NCBI GenBank assembly: GCA_910592005.1
Contig: CAJVPP010003269.1
Coordinates: 1 to 12,098 of the forward strand
Direction of reading: 5' to 3'
DNA: 12,098 bases
DNA from: Funneliformis mosseae
Taxonomy: Eukaryota; Glomeromycota; Glomeromycetes; Glomerales; Glomeraceae
Part shown: positions 1-9,539 of the stretch, piece after piece
Layout of the letters: each line of letters opens with the position of its first letter
Position numbering within the stretch: the stretch's first letter is position 1
Notes under the pieces: generated by a model
What the model was told of the DNA's origin: nothing
What the model saw: only the letters and a program-made list of their open reading frames with translations
The model's database searches: none
Program-made: the position numbers and the translations under genes

Positions 1-42
1 AAAAAATTTTTTAAAAATTTTAATTTTTCATAAAAATAAATC

Positions 43-411
43 AGAAGGGAATTTATAGTAAATAAGCAGGCAAATTTACTTGTGAATCTCTACAGTTTAA
101 GGGATAATAGCTAAACTATATGACTAAGTTTTCAGTATATAACCTTCAAACCTAACAAAATTCATCTCCTAATCACAGAAGAGAATAGGCAGTTATTTCG
201 TAAAATAATATTAGAACAGGAGATGATGGGAGATATTGTAATAAATGAATATCAATTTTTACTACAGCTTGAGCATAATGGTAAGGGTGGTAATCGGATC
301 TATATTGGCTGATTATTAAAATGTATGGTGTTTCAGGCAGAAAAAATAATATTAACTTGCATTGAAAAAAAAGTTAAAAAAATCCCACTAGCACTAATAC
401 TCATATGGTAG
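43..411 (+). pseudogene. Unrecognised degenerate coding remnant
   Basis: One forward frame stays protein-like across this stretch. It is broken by in-frame stops at about 112 (TAA), 121 (TGA) and 310 (TGA) and closed by TAG at 409-411. The longest open part, 124-309, encodes about 62 residues of mixed, water-soluble composition, including the motifs EENRQLFRKIILEQEMMGD and LEHNGKGGNRIYIG. That is unlike the random Ile/Lys/Asn/Phe strings other frames give in this AT-rich DNA. No start codon is clear and the gene may begin left of the window. I do not recognise the family. By analogy with the rest of the window it is probably a fossil of a mobile-element or multicopy gene, but that is inference only. 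Confidence 0.35.
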
Positions 412-584
412 ATAATTAGGTATTATCACCAGCCTATTTAATACCTTTGGTATCTTTTCTCTTTTTATATATTTTTTGTGAGTGAAATATCTAACTTTTT
501 CTTTCAGAATGATGCTCTTCAAATTTTGTAGCTTTTTCATAATGACTAATTATATGATTACGATTAATAGAAAAAGTATTATCA

Positions 585-985
585 AGCAGGTGAGTACTGA
601 TGATAATAATTTATCTATATTAATAGGGTTCCCTGCATTAACTAATGAAATCTTTTTTTTAGAAATAGTAGCGAGTATGATTTATTTTAAAGAAACGCTA
701 GAGCTCTCTGGCTCATTATTTTTTTCGTCATCACTTTTTATATTTAAATCAGTCCTCTCAGGACTATATAGCTGATTATTCTCATCAAAATATTCTGAAG
801 ACAATGAATTAATTACAGATTGAAGTGATTTCACTTTTTCTGATTTTGCATGATATTCAGTTTTATATTTAATGAGAGATATCTTTACACAAGTATATTG
901 AAAAAAAGTTTAGAATTTTAACCTTCAATCGTCTGGCCTCATTATTGATATTCATATATTTATTCTGCAACTTAACATTATAGAC
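585..985 (-). pseudogene. Unrecognised degenerate coding remnant, hydrophilic
   Basis: Read on the minus strand, this stretch gives a charged protein-like sequence. It begins near an ATG at 953-955 (MNINNEARRLKVKILN) and, after a frameshift near the run of seven T residues (about 901-907), continues as EYHAKSEKVKSLQSV, an acidic Ser/Asp/Glu-rich part (NIKSDDEKNNEPESSS), and a stop near 686. The same frame remains readable beyond it to about 585 (NAGNPINIDKLL). The plus-strand open frame over 482-775 is its hydrophobic antisense image and is not a gene. The family is not recognised. The composition suggests a soluble protein with a disordered acidic linker. It lies downstream, on the same strand, of the gag-protease gene that ends at 2057, but the 1-kb gap argues against one transcription unit. 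Confidence 0.3.
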
Positions 986-1431
986 TCGTATCTTGGATGA
1001 GTCTTGTAAGATGTAACATATCTCTTTTTAAGATCATATGTTTCCATTTATTTACATTAGCCATAAACATGTAAAAAACTTCTAAATTTTATGTTAGAGA
1101 ATAATCACAATAAATAAAAATGAACATAAAGATTATCAATTGTTTTTTATTATTATTTTAGATGGTGTATTAGAATGTATTTTACTCATCTAAAATAATA
1201 AATTATGCTTTCTAATATTCCCTCTCATTCTAAACAATAATTATTAAATTCTAATTTTTATTATCCTTCTAAAATAATAAATATTGATTTTTATATTTTT
1301 TATATATTTAAGGAATATATCTACCTTAATTTTAAAAACTCATTATCGGTAGAGTGCCACCATTTTAATATCTGACTAAATCAAAGAAATCAGACATCTT
1401 AAAAATAAAGTTCCAGTATACATGATAGTAA
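986..1431. other. AT-rich stretch without a recognisable gene
   Basis: No protein-like frame was found on either strand beyond short runs. The stretch is extremely rich in A and T, with many TTATTATTTTA/TAAAATAATAA motifs in both orientations, including the perfect hairpin annotated at 1150-1201 and a further partial copy of one arm (TTCTAAAATAATAA) near 1267-1280. It may hold the eroded end of an inserted element, but no target duplication or terminal repeat could be fixed. Confidence 0.4.
1150..1201. repeat. 15-bp perfect inverted repeat (hairpin)
   Basis: TTATTATTTTAGATG at 1150-1164 is the exact reverse complement of CATCTAAAATAATAA at 1187-1201, with a 22-nt spacer. A related arm recurs nearby. 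It could be a miniature inverted-repeat relic or a transcript-end hairpin. In DNA this AT-rich some palindromes are expected by chance, although 15 bp perfect is long. Confidence 0.45.
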
Positions 1432-1950
1432 AAGAGTATCATATTAATAAAAATTTTGTTCATGATATATAAAACGATTATAAGTATTTTTAGTAAAATG
1501 GAAACCACTTTTTCGAGAAGCTTAGAAAAATACAATTTATCTCATCAGTCTCTTCTTCAGAGAATAATCCTAAGAAAAAGAAAACAATCATCTAATTGTA
1601 GAATCTTTAAAGTTATAAGGCAAGTCAATTTTAAGAGAATTATCTAGTTACTCTAGAACCCTTCATTTCCTGAGTCTATTGAGACAGGTGGATTCCTCTT
1701 GGATTATATACAGAAAATGCAAAAAAAGAAAAAGAAGGCATTAAAACCCAAATTCATTCAAAGTTCTGACTTACTTAAGATTTCAACCAAAGGTTCCTAC
1801 CAAAATTTCTTACTAAACATCTCATATGATCTAATTGCTTCAATTGGAAAAAATCATATCAAAGCAGAAGAAGCTATACGTAAATCAGAAAAATGCCTAG
1901 CTTATAACTCATCTTTCAGCCTATTATATTCATCAAAAGTATTTCACTAA
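1432..1950 (+). pseudogene. Unrecognised coding remnant, Lys-rich
   Basis: A single forward frame is open for about 170 codons except for two TAG stops close together (1645-1647 and 1654-1656), and closes with TAA at 1948-1950. The translation has a basic region (ILRKRKQ), a run of lysines (MQKKKKKALKPK) and a mixed C-terminal part (KAEEAIRKSEKCLAYNSS). Staying in one frame across 519 bases of AT-rich DNA with only two neighbouring stops suggests real past coding. No family, catalytic motif or membrane segment is evident. The basic part would suit a nucleic-acid-binding or element-encoded protein, but that is a guess. Confidence 0.35.
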
Positions 1951-2056
1951 GCCAGAATTCATAGTTAATATGAAAAAAAGGGATTAGAAGTTTTTATTAA
2001 TCTTAATTAATTTAACTTCAGAAATGAGAATGGTATATAACATTTTTTCAAACTTC

Positions 2057-2566
2057 TCATAATTCATATGTTTTTTTTAATGTTTCATCCTCGCTTAAGT
2101 CTTGCAGGTCCTGAAGAATCTTGTTTAGAGTTGGCAAAATATCACATTCAGGAGTAATGCTTGCATAATTCACCTTAAGCTTATTCTTAACCTTATGTAT
2201 AGTGACCAGAATAATATAATCTTTTCTATTAAAAGGAATCTTTAGCTTATTTGTATTTCAGTTCACTACGTATCCATATTTCTTTAAGAGTTGATTAGAA
2301 AATATTAGCGTTGACTTGTAATAATTTATAACTAGAAAATTGTCATAAATAGTAAATCCTGAAGCTAAGATAATTGGCAAATTGCAGATAATACCAATAG
2401 ATTCAATAGGAACAGTAGTGACACTATTAAGGTTGTATTTTTTAGATTTATCAATTTTAGTCCTAATGTGATGAATAATATTTTTTGTTATAATTGAAGA
2501 CTCAGCTTTAGAGTTAAGAGTCATGGCTGAAATCTTTAAACGCTTAATTTTATACTTTATAATCAT
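2057..2566 (-). other. Retropepsin (aspartic protease) domain with lost active site
   Basis: This is the C-terminal domain of the gag-protease frame. The segment LNSKAESSIITK sits where retropepsins have a hydrophobic-DSGA-x-S-x-I/V motif; here Asp is Asn and Gly is Lys, so the catalytic triad is gone. The second half is typical of pepsin-like folds: IPIES-type strand, ILASGFTIYDNFLVI, then STLIFSNQLLKKYGY and HKVKNKLKVNYA. One in-frame TGA at 2258-2260 separates the main open part from the tail, which ends at TGA 2057-2059. Another in-frame stop lies just upstream of 2566. Confidence 0.68.
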
Positions 2567-3036
2567 AACACTTATTTTCAGCTCCTTTTACTGTATGAAA
2601 TAGATTTCCATAGGATCATTTAAGAACTCCTCTAAAATAGATTCATCTTGAGTTAAATCCTCAGAAATATTGCTTTGAGACTTTATCTTCGTCTCTATAG
2701 GAATCACTATCTGTTCAAATACAACAGGTCTAGAGTTTTGAAAGAAATGTTCAGAAAAAATTAATTTAAGTTCACTTTGAAGAATTTTACAAATACTTTT
2801 CTCTAAAAGAATTTCTCTTAGTATGATGTTAAACTTCAGCTTTACTTTTTTTGCCTTAGCAATATTAACAGTAATATCGCTTTCAGAATCAGAAGAATCA
2901 GAAGAACTTGTATCAGAATAAGAATTATCACTAGATGAGGTATCAAAAGAAGAGTCTAATTTGAATCTGAATCTACAATAGCAAGATTAACCTTATCTTT
3001 TTTAGACTTCTCACTTTTCTTTTTCTTCTTTCAAAG

Positions 3037-3078
3037 GCAGTTTTAGGAATTATGTTCAGATCTTCTGCACTTAAAATA
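3037..3078 (-). other. Degenerate CCHC zinc knuckle of Gag
   Basis: On the minus strand the residues Y-F-K-C-R-R-S-E-H-N-S-stop-N-C match the C-x2-C-x4-H-x4-C spacing of retroviral nucleocapsid knuckles. The first Cys is Tyr (a TGT to TAT type change) and a TAA replaces one residue before the last Cys. A run of five lysines follows, as is common after knuckles. Confidence 0.6.
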
Positions 3079-5327
3079 TTTGTGAGCTGAAGACGATTTC
3101 TTAATAGCATATTTAATAACAGTATTTATAATGCTATTAAGCGTTATGACAGCCATACTATTAGTAATATCATTGATAGGATCATAATTATAATCATTAA
3201 CAAGAGCTATATTACCTTTCTCTCTTACTAGATCACTCAAAAAATATTTATAATAATATCTTCTTTTCTCTTATTAGCTGATTTTTTACTATTATCTAGA
3301 GTTTTAGTTACTCGAGACATAGTATCTTGAAAGGATTTAATTATAGCTTATAAATCAGCCTTAGTAATATTTTCTTGACTGAAAGAAGATACTGGTGATT
3401 GATTTGACGCTAATTGTTATAACTTCTGAATCCTACTATTTAAAATTCTATCAATATCTTCTGTAGTAATACTCTAATAAAAAGGTGCTTTTAGTTTTAT
3501 CTTAGTTATAAATATTTTCTTTCAGAAGCAAATTATTTCTTTTCATTTCAATCTCTTCTAATGTTTCAATCAATTTATTATTTAAAGGTCTGTTTAAATC
3601 CAATCACTTTATTTCCAATTTGTTTTTAGAAGACAAACTACATATAAATTGTATTCTTATTTTATAATCAAATATTTAAGCCTAACTAGCATATTTATTT
3701 ATTTTTCTATAGTAATTTCTAACTGAATCAGATTCTTAAGTCAAAGTATCAAAGATCAATTCCTGTTGCTCTCGAATAACTGTAGGATAATTTCTTTAAA
3801 CCAATAAATAATCTGACAAATATTAATATTAGGAAAAACTATATGGTTATTATTATTTAAAATTCTATTTGGTGTATTTGTTATTATATCAGTATCTACA
3901 AGACACCCTCTAACAAGAGACCAATCCTTATCTGTATGAATATTATGTGTTAGAATAACTGTAATGTCAGTAGCTCCAGCTGGTAATGCTGGTAATGGAA
4001 TATCATCTGATGCATTGATTATAATAGCTATTATATTAGTATTATTCAAGGCCACAATGGCGATTATATTTGCTAAAGCATTTCCACACCTTATATGATT
4101 CAACTGCTATTTTTTGCCTATGAGTTTGTTTTTAACTTAACATAAAGTCTTACCTGTTAAGCATAACTAAAATAGTTCTAAATTTCTCTATTTGCCACTT
4201 ACATTAGCAGTAGTGATATTGGTCACCATAAGATAAAGTTTATAATCTTTTATGAATTTATCTATATCTTCATCCTCTCTACCTAAAAATCTTTTTGATG
4301 CATAACCTACCATTCCTAAATATGGAAGATTATTTTGTATTACGAATATTATGCCTATAAATTAAAAATATTCTGGTATTCCGCTTGAGTCTTATTTTTT
4401 TATTTCTTATATCGCTCGTAAAGCCTATCTCTATTATATTCTAACAAATTTCTATCTGCTCTATATTACTGTAAATGGTGAGCATTTTGTTGATATAATA
4501 GCTAAAAGGTAAAATTTTCTCATAATAATTTATCAATACAGGCTTATTTTCTTACCATATTACCTATTATTCTATTTACCTAATTTTGAGTATTAGTTTA
4601 ATATTGCTGAGTATTAGTTCGCAACTGATAAAGGTTAGTAATAGCTCTTTGTTCTATCCTTTCAGCAAGTTGCCTTCATATAATTTCATTATCACGCTCA
4701 ACTTCTGTGTCATAATGACTTCTCTGTTCTCAGACTATATCTTGACGTAAATTATTTTCTTTTGATGAATTTGCCTTATCATCCTTTTTATTTGATCTAT
4801 TAAAATATCTTTGGCTGTTATCCTATTTTTCACATAACTATCTATAGCATTTGCTAGCTCTATGATGATAGCCATTTTTAAGTTAATATTAGAATTATAT
4901 AAGTCTAGAGAATTCTCTCATTTTGACGAATTTTTTTCATGATAAGATGGTTTTGATTCAGCATCGTAATTTTTTAACTTGCTTTACAGATTCTACTAAC
5001 CACTTTTCTAAGCCAAAGATATACCTATCCTTATTTCACACATCTTTTTTAGCTTGATATAGCTGATTTTTTAGACTGAAGATTTCAGATTTCAATTCTA
5101 ATATTTCTTCTTCTAAAACATTTTCAAAGCACTTTATCTTTCTATTAAAGTCTTGAATTTCTTGCTTACATTAAACATAATCCCACTCTAGTTGATTAAT
5201 TCATCTCTTATTCTGACAATTATTATCAACTTTATCTGCAATTTACTATGAAGATGGTAGTTTTTCTCTTTCAACTCAGCTTTATGTTCTTCACATGTTC
5301 TTCTTTACCTTAGATAAGGCTTTCAAA

Positions 5328-5650
5328 ATGCCATTCTTTTTTGTGATTATAAAAGAGAAACGGAATAAGCTAACCACAAATTTTGATAGATCTCGATGAG
5401 GCTTAGTGAATTGAAAAAAATATCATATTATGTGATATATATTATCGTTTAATCAGATATTATTCTAATCCTAAATTATTGAGAGATGCCTATAAAAAAA
5501 AGGGACATCAATTTCGCTTAAATAAATGCAAAATTTTTTTAGAAAATCAGAAGTTATACTAAACAAATAAAACTTTTCTGTAATATATTCTTAGAGTTAG
5601 TTATAGATAAATAATATGCCTAAATTGTATATACTAATGCGATACAAGAC
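5328..5650 (+). pseudogene. 5' fragment of rve integrase gene (copy 1)
   Basis: The stretch aligns base by base with 7750-8233 once the MITE there is removed. Both begin at CAAAATGCCATTCTTTT, so the shared sequence starts at a candidate ATG (5328). The translated part includes AYKKKGHQFRLNKCKIFL and YILRVSYR, then a segment matching the lead-in to the first catalytic Asp of the other copy (LNCIY-stop-CDT against LNCVYQVDI). Homology stops there, so the whole catalytic core is missing. Stops and frameshifts are frequent. It is the truncated relative of the integrase at 7750-9080, in direct orientation about 2.4 kb upstream, and abuts the start of the minus-strand gag gene. Confidence 0.65.
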
Positions 5651-5704
5651 CAAGATCATTATTAAATTAAAATAAAAGATTTAATCAATAAATCCTAATG
5701 TCAA

Positions 5705-7740
5705 AAGTTTATCTCAAATAGTTTTTTCATCATTATACTAAATATAAAAGAGGTATATATTATTTTCAATATATAACTCTTTTTTAATTCTATCTCTTTC
5801 TTTCTGCATTTTGAAGTTTTTTAAATCTTCTTTATAAAATAATTTATTATATTATTCATATTAGATTCCTTGACTTCAATTACAAAATCCAAATCATAAT
5901 ATAGAATATCTAATTCTAGTCTAATTGGATATTTAAAAGTTTTTAAGAAATCAGGTTTACAATTTTTTGATGGTAATAATTCAAAATATTTTATTATAAT
6001 ATCTTGACACAAATTTTCATGTTATGACAGTTGAAAATTTTAGATAAAATTTAATTGGTAGATTATGAAGTCAATTTATTGCTATGTAGATTTTTTAAAA
6101 AGATTATTTTGTTCATTTTATTGCTGTCAATCAATTATGTAAATCCTTAGATGTCAATTTTATTGCCTTTGATAATCACGTAGATTATAGATGTCCATTT
6201 AGTTGTTTACAGATCTGGCAATTTTATTTCCTTTGAATATTTTTAGTTTAGTTTATTTAATTATTTAATATGTATAAATATCTTTGTATTTTTATTAAGT
6301 CTTATTACCTTTTTGGCAAAGGTAACTGACAAGATATCAATCTTTTAGGTACTAAACTTATATATTATATTAATAAAGGAGTATAATTAACCAAGTATAA
6401 AACTTATCCTTCGCAAACCTATTGAAACTGTTATAAATTATCTGTGACCCTTTATATTTGTGCAATCCCTTTAGTTAGTGAACTTCTTATATGATATTAT
6501 ATTGATTCGCTGTATTGATTTGGAGTTTCTAAAGCATAATTTCTGAAATATCTTTGAGTTATCTTTGTGTTTATTTTGTATTTATCTCACGTGTTTATAT
6601 TGAGAATAATTCTTCGACGTTATTGTGAATTCTCACTCATAATTTCTTGAGTAATTGTCTTAGTTTTATTTACCCTTTTGAGATTTATTTAAAATTATGA
6701 AACCTAATATAACAACGTATATATTTTTGAAAATAAAGACATTAACTATTTTGATTTCTTATAGCATTAAAAGTTGCATATCAAATATGCTTTTTAGTGT
6801 ACTTTTAATTATAAGGATAATCACAATTAATATATTCTTTAGAAAGACATTTACCACTATTTTAATATGCTATTTTTTTCATCTCTTCAAGATTTAACTT
6901 GTATCCATATTTTGTACATTACAGGTATCAAGAATTACCATTTTTTACTCTTCTTAAAGAAGCATACCATAAATGTCTATCTACATAAATTCAAGATAAT
7001 AGAGTTTCCTTATTGGTATATTTATTAGATATATATTTCCCTTCTCTACTATGTGTAATTTTGTGAGTTATTTCAATGTTAGTAAATTGTTTGATTATAT
7101 TATATTTTCAGTATCATATATCTCTATTTTTAATATTTATAAGCGGTGTATCCTATCTATAATCTTTAAAACATTTCTAATTTAGAGAAGATGCATTATC
7201 AATATATATCTTTGAAAGATATTTACTTTCACATATGAGTGCAATTTTTATTACTGTCTTAAGATTAGAAAGTTTATAATTCAAAACTTTTGATTCATTA
7301 AAGAGTTATTACTTGATTTATTTTTCAAACATATTTTGTATCAGTAGCCCATACTTTTTACATATTGCAAAAGTATATTAAATAAATACCCATTAGCATA
7401 TTTTCAGATTAAAAGGAAACTATTATTAATATAAGCACTCATTGTCTTTACTAATTGTAATTTCTTTAGCAATAGGTAATCTCATTTTTTAATTGTCCTA
7501 AGAATACTGTAAACATCACATATCAGATTTTATAAAATAAAGATTTTTTTTATTTATGATCTTTAAAACATCTCTAATGTAAGGGATATTTAACGTGTAT
7601 ATACTCACTAGATAAATATTTACCTTATGAGAATTAGCCAAATCTTATGCAGTTTTTAAAGAATACTTTAATCGAGATATTTTTATTTTTTTATTTTTAA
7701 ATTTAATATAATACCTACTATTATTATATAAGCGGGTGAA
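5705..7740 (-). pseudogene. Decayed zinc-ribbon-array PD-(D/E)XK nuclease (copy 2)
   Basis: On the minus strand about five zinc-ribbon units can be read from 7660 down to 6725, each with the pattern of a Leu/Glu helix, CLS-x-x-Y-I-N, C-x-x-GH-x-W and WC-x-x-C, spaced mostly 175-186 bases. Recognisable pieces are KCFKDYR, KYANGYLF and SGKCLSKEYIN. A further weak unit lies near 6391-6470, in register. The nuclease domain at 5705-6024 is clearer: ENLCQDIIIKYF, PSKNCKPDFLKTF, LELDILYY, FVIEVKES, then after a frameshift NFKMQKERDRIKKEL. It matches the plus-strand gene at 10003-11593 in order and wording. ELD and E-x-K survive, but the GEQH that follows in the other copy is lost. Every visible unit has lost ligands, and the Trp of WC-x-x-C is usually a stop. 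The 6236-6390 part shows no readable motif. Confidence 0.68.
6070..6234. repeat. Degenerate tandem repeat of about 41 bp
   Basis: The motif GTCAATTTTATTGC or a close variant recurs at 6070, 6111, 6153, 6193 and 6217, with spacings of 41, 42, 40 and about 24. Flanking bases such as GTAGAT/TTAGAT are partly shared between units. It lies between the nuclease domain and the ribbon array of the minus-strand nuclease gene, so it interrupts that gene. It may be a minisatellite or the eroded ends of a small insertion. Confidence 0.45.
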
Positions 7741-7749
7741 ATCTACAAA

Positions 7750-9080
7750 ATGCCATTCTTTTGTGATTATAAAAGAGAAACGAAATAAACCAACTACAGA
7801 TTGTAATTAATTCTGATAAGATTAAGAAAATCGAAAAAAATCTCATATATATTATCATTTACTTAAATATTATTCTAACCCTAAATCCTTGAGAGATACA
7901 GTCAACTCTTGTTATAACGAACTCTATGTCCTAGACCTCAACTTCGCTATAAGGATATAGTGAAGATTTTAAGAGATTTGATTAGCCAATTTATTATAAC
8001 AAGAGTATTTTTATTATATTTATTCAAAAAATTTGTTATATCAAGAGTTTGTTATATCAAGAGTTGACTGTATATGTAAAAAAGAGGAATATTAATTCCA
8101 CTTGAAAGATGTAAAAGATTAGCTGAAGCGTCAGCAATTGTACCAAATCTATATATCTCTACCTAAGTATATTCTTAGAACCAGTTATGGAAAAATAACA
8201 TGACTGAATTGTGTGTATCAAGTTGATATATTATTTCTCACACATAATAAATATAAGAGAAAATATATAAAGCAGTATTTAATATTATAGACTACGCTTT
8301 CTGATATAAGGTTTCAGTTTCGTTCACATCTAAGAATAATTCAGAAGTTACTAAAATATTCAGAAAAAAATATAATAACCCTAATAATCCTTTTACCTAC
8401 TCTAAGTTACTTTAAACAGATAATAGGCGAGAATGGATGGGTAAAATCTTTCAACTAATGCAAGAGCATAATGTTACAATTTGAGTGATTAGTCAATATT
8501 CTCATTGAAGTCTTATATTTGTGAAGCACTTTAATTAAATACTCTCAAAAATTCTATACAAGATCGAATATGCTATTAAACCAATATCTTCTGATCCTAA
8601 ATTAATAAGAGCATAGGTTAAATTTTTATCGGTAGTTATTAATTATCTAAATAATTATCTCATACATTTTATTTGAGAACTGGGATCAGAGAAATAAGGA
8701 TTTAAGCCTGTAAAAGCAATTGCTTAAGAACGAGTTAAATCTAGACCATTTACAAAATATAAGCGTTCAATTAGAAAAGATGAAATAACATTAAAGAAAG
8801 GCAATACTATTCATTACCTACTTGCCAATGCAGAATAGAAGGGTGGAATAGAAGTAGTGTATAGGAGCACTGATTCTATATGGTCGCTTTTATTCATAAA
8901 ATCTGAAAAGTTGTTATTATAAAGAATGAACCAGTTTTATATTATTTCAAAAGTGATAATGATGAATTTGCACTATCACGTGGATTTGTATAAGAAGAAT
9001 TCATGTTAATAGCTGATTTAGAAAAGATTAAGTATCCACCTTAAAGTATATTATCTATGCATATTGTCTATAGTTTCTAA
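7750..9080 (+). pseudogene. Decayed rve (DDE) integrase, Polinton/Maverick-like (copy 2)
   Basis: Retroviral-type integrases join element ends to target DNA using a D-D-E metal site. The N-terminal part is split by the MITE at 7899-8070, then continues as DVKD-stop-LKRQQLYQ and PKYILRTSYGKIT. The core shows QVDILFLTHNKY (first Asp), YKAVFNIIDYAF after a frameshift, then YNNPNNPFTYSKLL and TDNRREWMG (second Asp), and 35 residues later FVKHFN, where the family has E-R-F-N: the catalytic Glu is Lys. The C-terminal part (FTKYKRSIRKDEITLKKGN, then NEPVLYYFKSDNDEFALSRG) looks like the SH3/chromo-like tail seen in Polinton integrases. At least three frameshifts and about fifteen stops make it dead. 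It lies upstream of two unknown genes and an ATPase on the same strand. The Polinton assignment is inferred from this gene set. Confidence 0.72.
7899..8070. mobile_element. pogo-like MITE, 172 bp, with TA target duplication
   Basis: Terminal inverted repeats start CAGTCAACTCTTG: the first 26 bases (7899-7924) match the reverse complement of the last 26 (8045-8070) at 24 positions. TA flanks both sides (7897-7898 and 8071-8072), as expected for Tc1/mariner-pogo insertions, and CAGT ends suit the pogo branch. There is no coding capacity. Inside are a near-perfect 10-bp hairpin (7942-7965) and, at the right end, two identical 16-bp units in tandem (8032-8047 and 8048-8063). The integrase fragment at 5328-5650 lacks this insertion and serves as an empty site. 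Confidence 0.88.
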
Positions 9081-9098
9081 AGGAAATTAAAAAGTTTA

Positions 9099-9521
9099 AT
9101 GAAGGACCGGGATCAAGCTATTAATTATGCTAAAAAATGTAGTGATCAATACTTAGGAAGAACTGGTTGAATAAATAGATATAATGTTTATCTCTAGTCT
9201 TACGAAAATGTTGTACACCAGTGGGAATATCTACTAAAATATATCATGAAAAAATTTGAGTGGTGTCTATTATATTATCATACTACTGAAAGAAATGTAC
9301 AATATATTTTTGAGGATCTATTAAGTAAGAAATTCTTTTTCTGCAGACCATCATTTTTGGATAGGATGCAACTTGATGGGTATAATGTGAAATTACATTT
9401 TGTATTTAAATATCAGGATCTCTAATACTATCATCACAATAGTCTATACTATCAGAAGAGTGAAAGCTTAAAAACTCAGAGAATGCATGATTAGAAGAAG
9501 CAGGATATCTGCAAAAAGTAA
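9099..9521 (+). pseudogene. Unrecognised gene between integrase and ATPase
   Basis: From ATG 9099 one frame reads about 140 codons to TAA 9519-9521, broken by internal TGA, TAG and TAA codons but apparently without a frameshift. Readable parts are [38 protein letters not shown] (an amphipathic helix), [20 protein letters not shown] and [19 protein letters not shown], followed by a Tyr/His-rich tail. It seems a soluble, mostly helical protein with several Trp, Cys and aromatic residues. No catalytic motif was recognised. Its place, 18 bases after the integrase pseudogene and ahead of an ATPase on the same strand, makes it a likely gene of the same element, possibly a structural or DNA-binding protein. 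That role is inference. Confidence 0.5.
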
Positions 9522-9539
9522 AATATATACTTTATTAAA

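Larger units (their letters stand above)
2057..5320 (-). pseudogene. Decayed Gag-retropepsin polyprotein of an LTR-type retroelement
   Basis: This is a long minus-strand reading frame with many internal stops and a few frameshifts (near 2960, 3240, 3485, 3780 and 4970). In order it shows a coiled-coil N-terminus (about 5310-4350; for example LEEEILELKSEIFSLKNQL), a Gag/capsid-like part (about 4340-3490) with GREDEDIDKFIKDYKLYL and LPALPAGATD, a further helical segment (KLIETLEEIEMKRNN, about 3560), a CCHC-type knuckle, a Lys-rich stretch, a Ser/Asp-rich linker (about 2955-2870) and a retropepsin domain. Gag packages element RNA and the protease would cut the polyprotein. No reverse transcriptase or RNase H follows in the 2 kb downstream, so this is either a truncated element or a stand-alone gag-protease gene. 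It abuts the integrase fragment starting at 5328. Identification rests on domain order and motif memory, without a database search. Confidence 0.72.

Noticed and set aside
585..595. Perfect splice-donor-like CAG/GTGAGT on the plus strand
   Set aside because: No matching plus-strand exon or acceptor context was found; the likely coding strand here is minus.
482..775. Plus-strand open frame of 97 codons
   Set aside because: Hydrophobic Phe/Ile-rich translation; it is the antisense image of the charged minus-strand remnant.
2875..2955. Ser/Asp codon repeat that looks like a microsatellite
   Set aside because: It is an in-frame Ser/Asp-rich linker between the Gag knuckle and the protease, not an independent repeat.
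5348..5355. TATAAAAG, a TATA-box-like sequence conserved at 5348-5355 and 7768-7775
   Set aside because: It lies downstream of the candidate ATG, inside the aligned coding part of both integrase copies, so its conservation is explained by shared ancestry.
6697..6897. Plus-strand open frame resembling a membrane protein
   Set aside because: It is antisense to the zinc-ribbon units on the minus strand; the hydrophobicity is a by-product of AT-rich antisense DNA.
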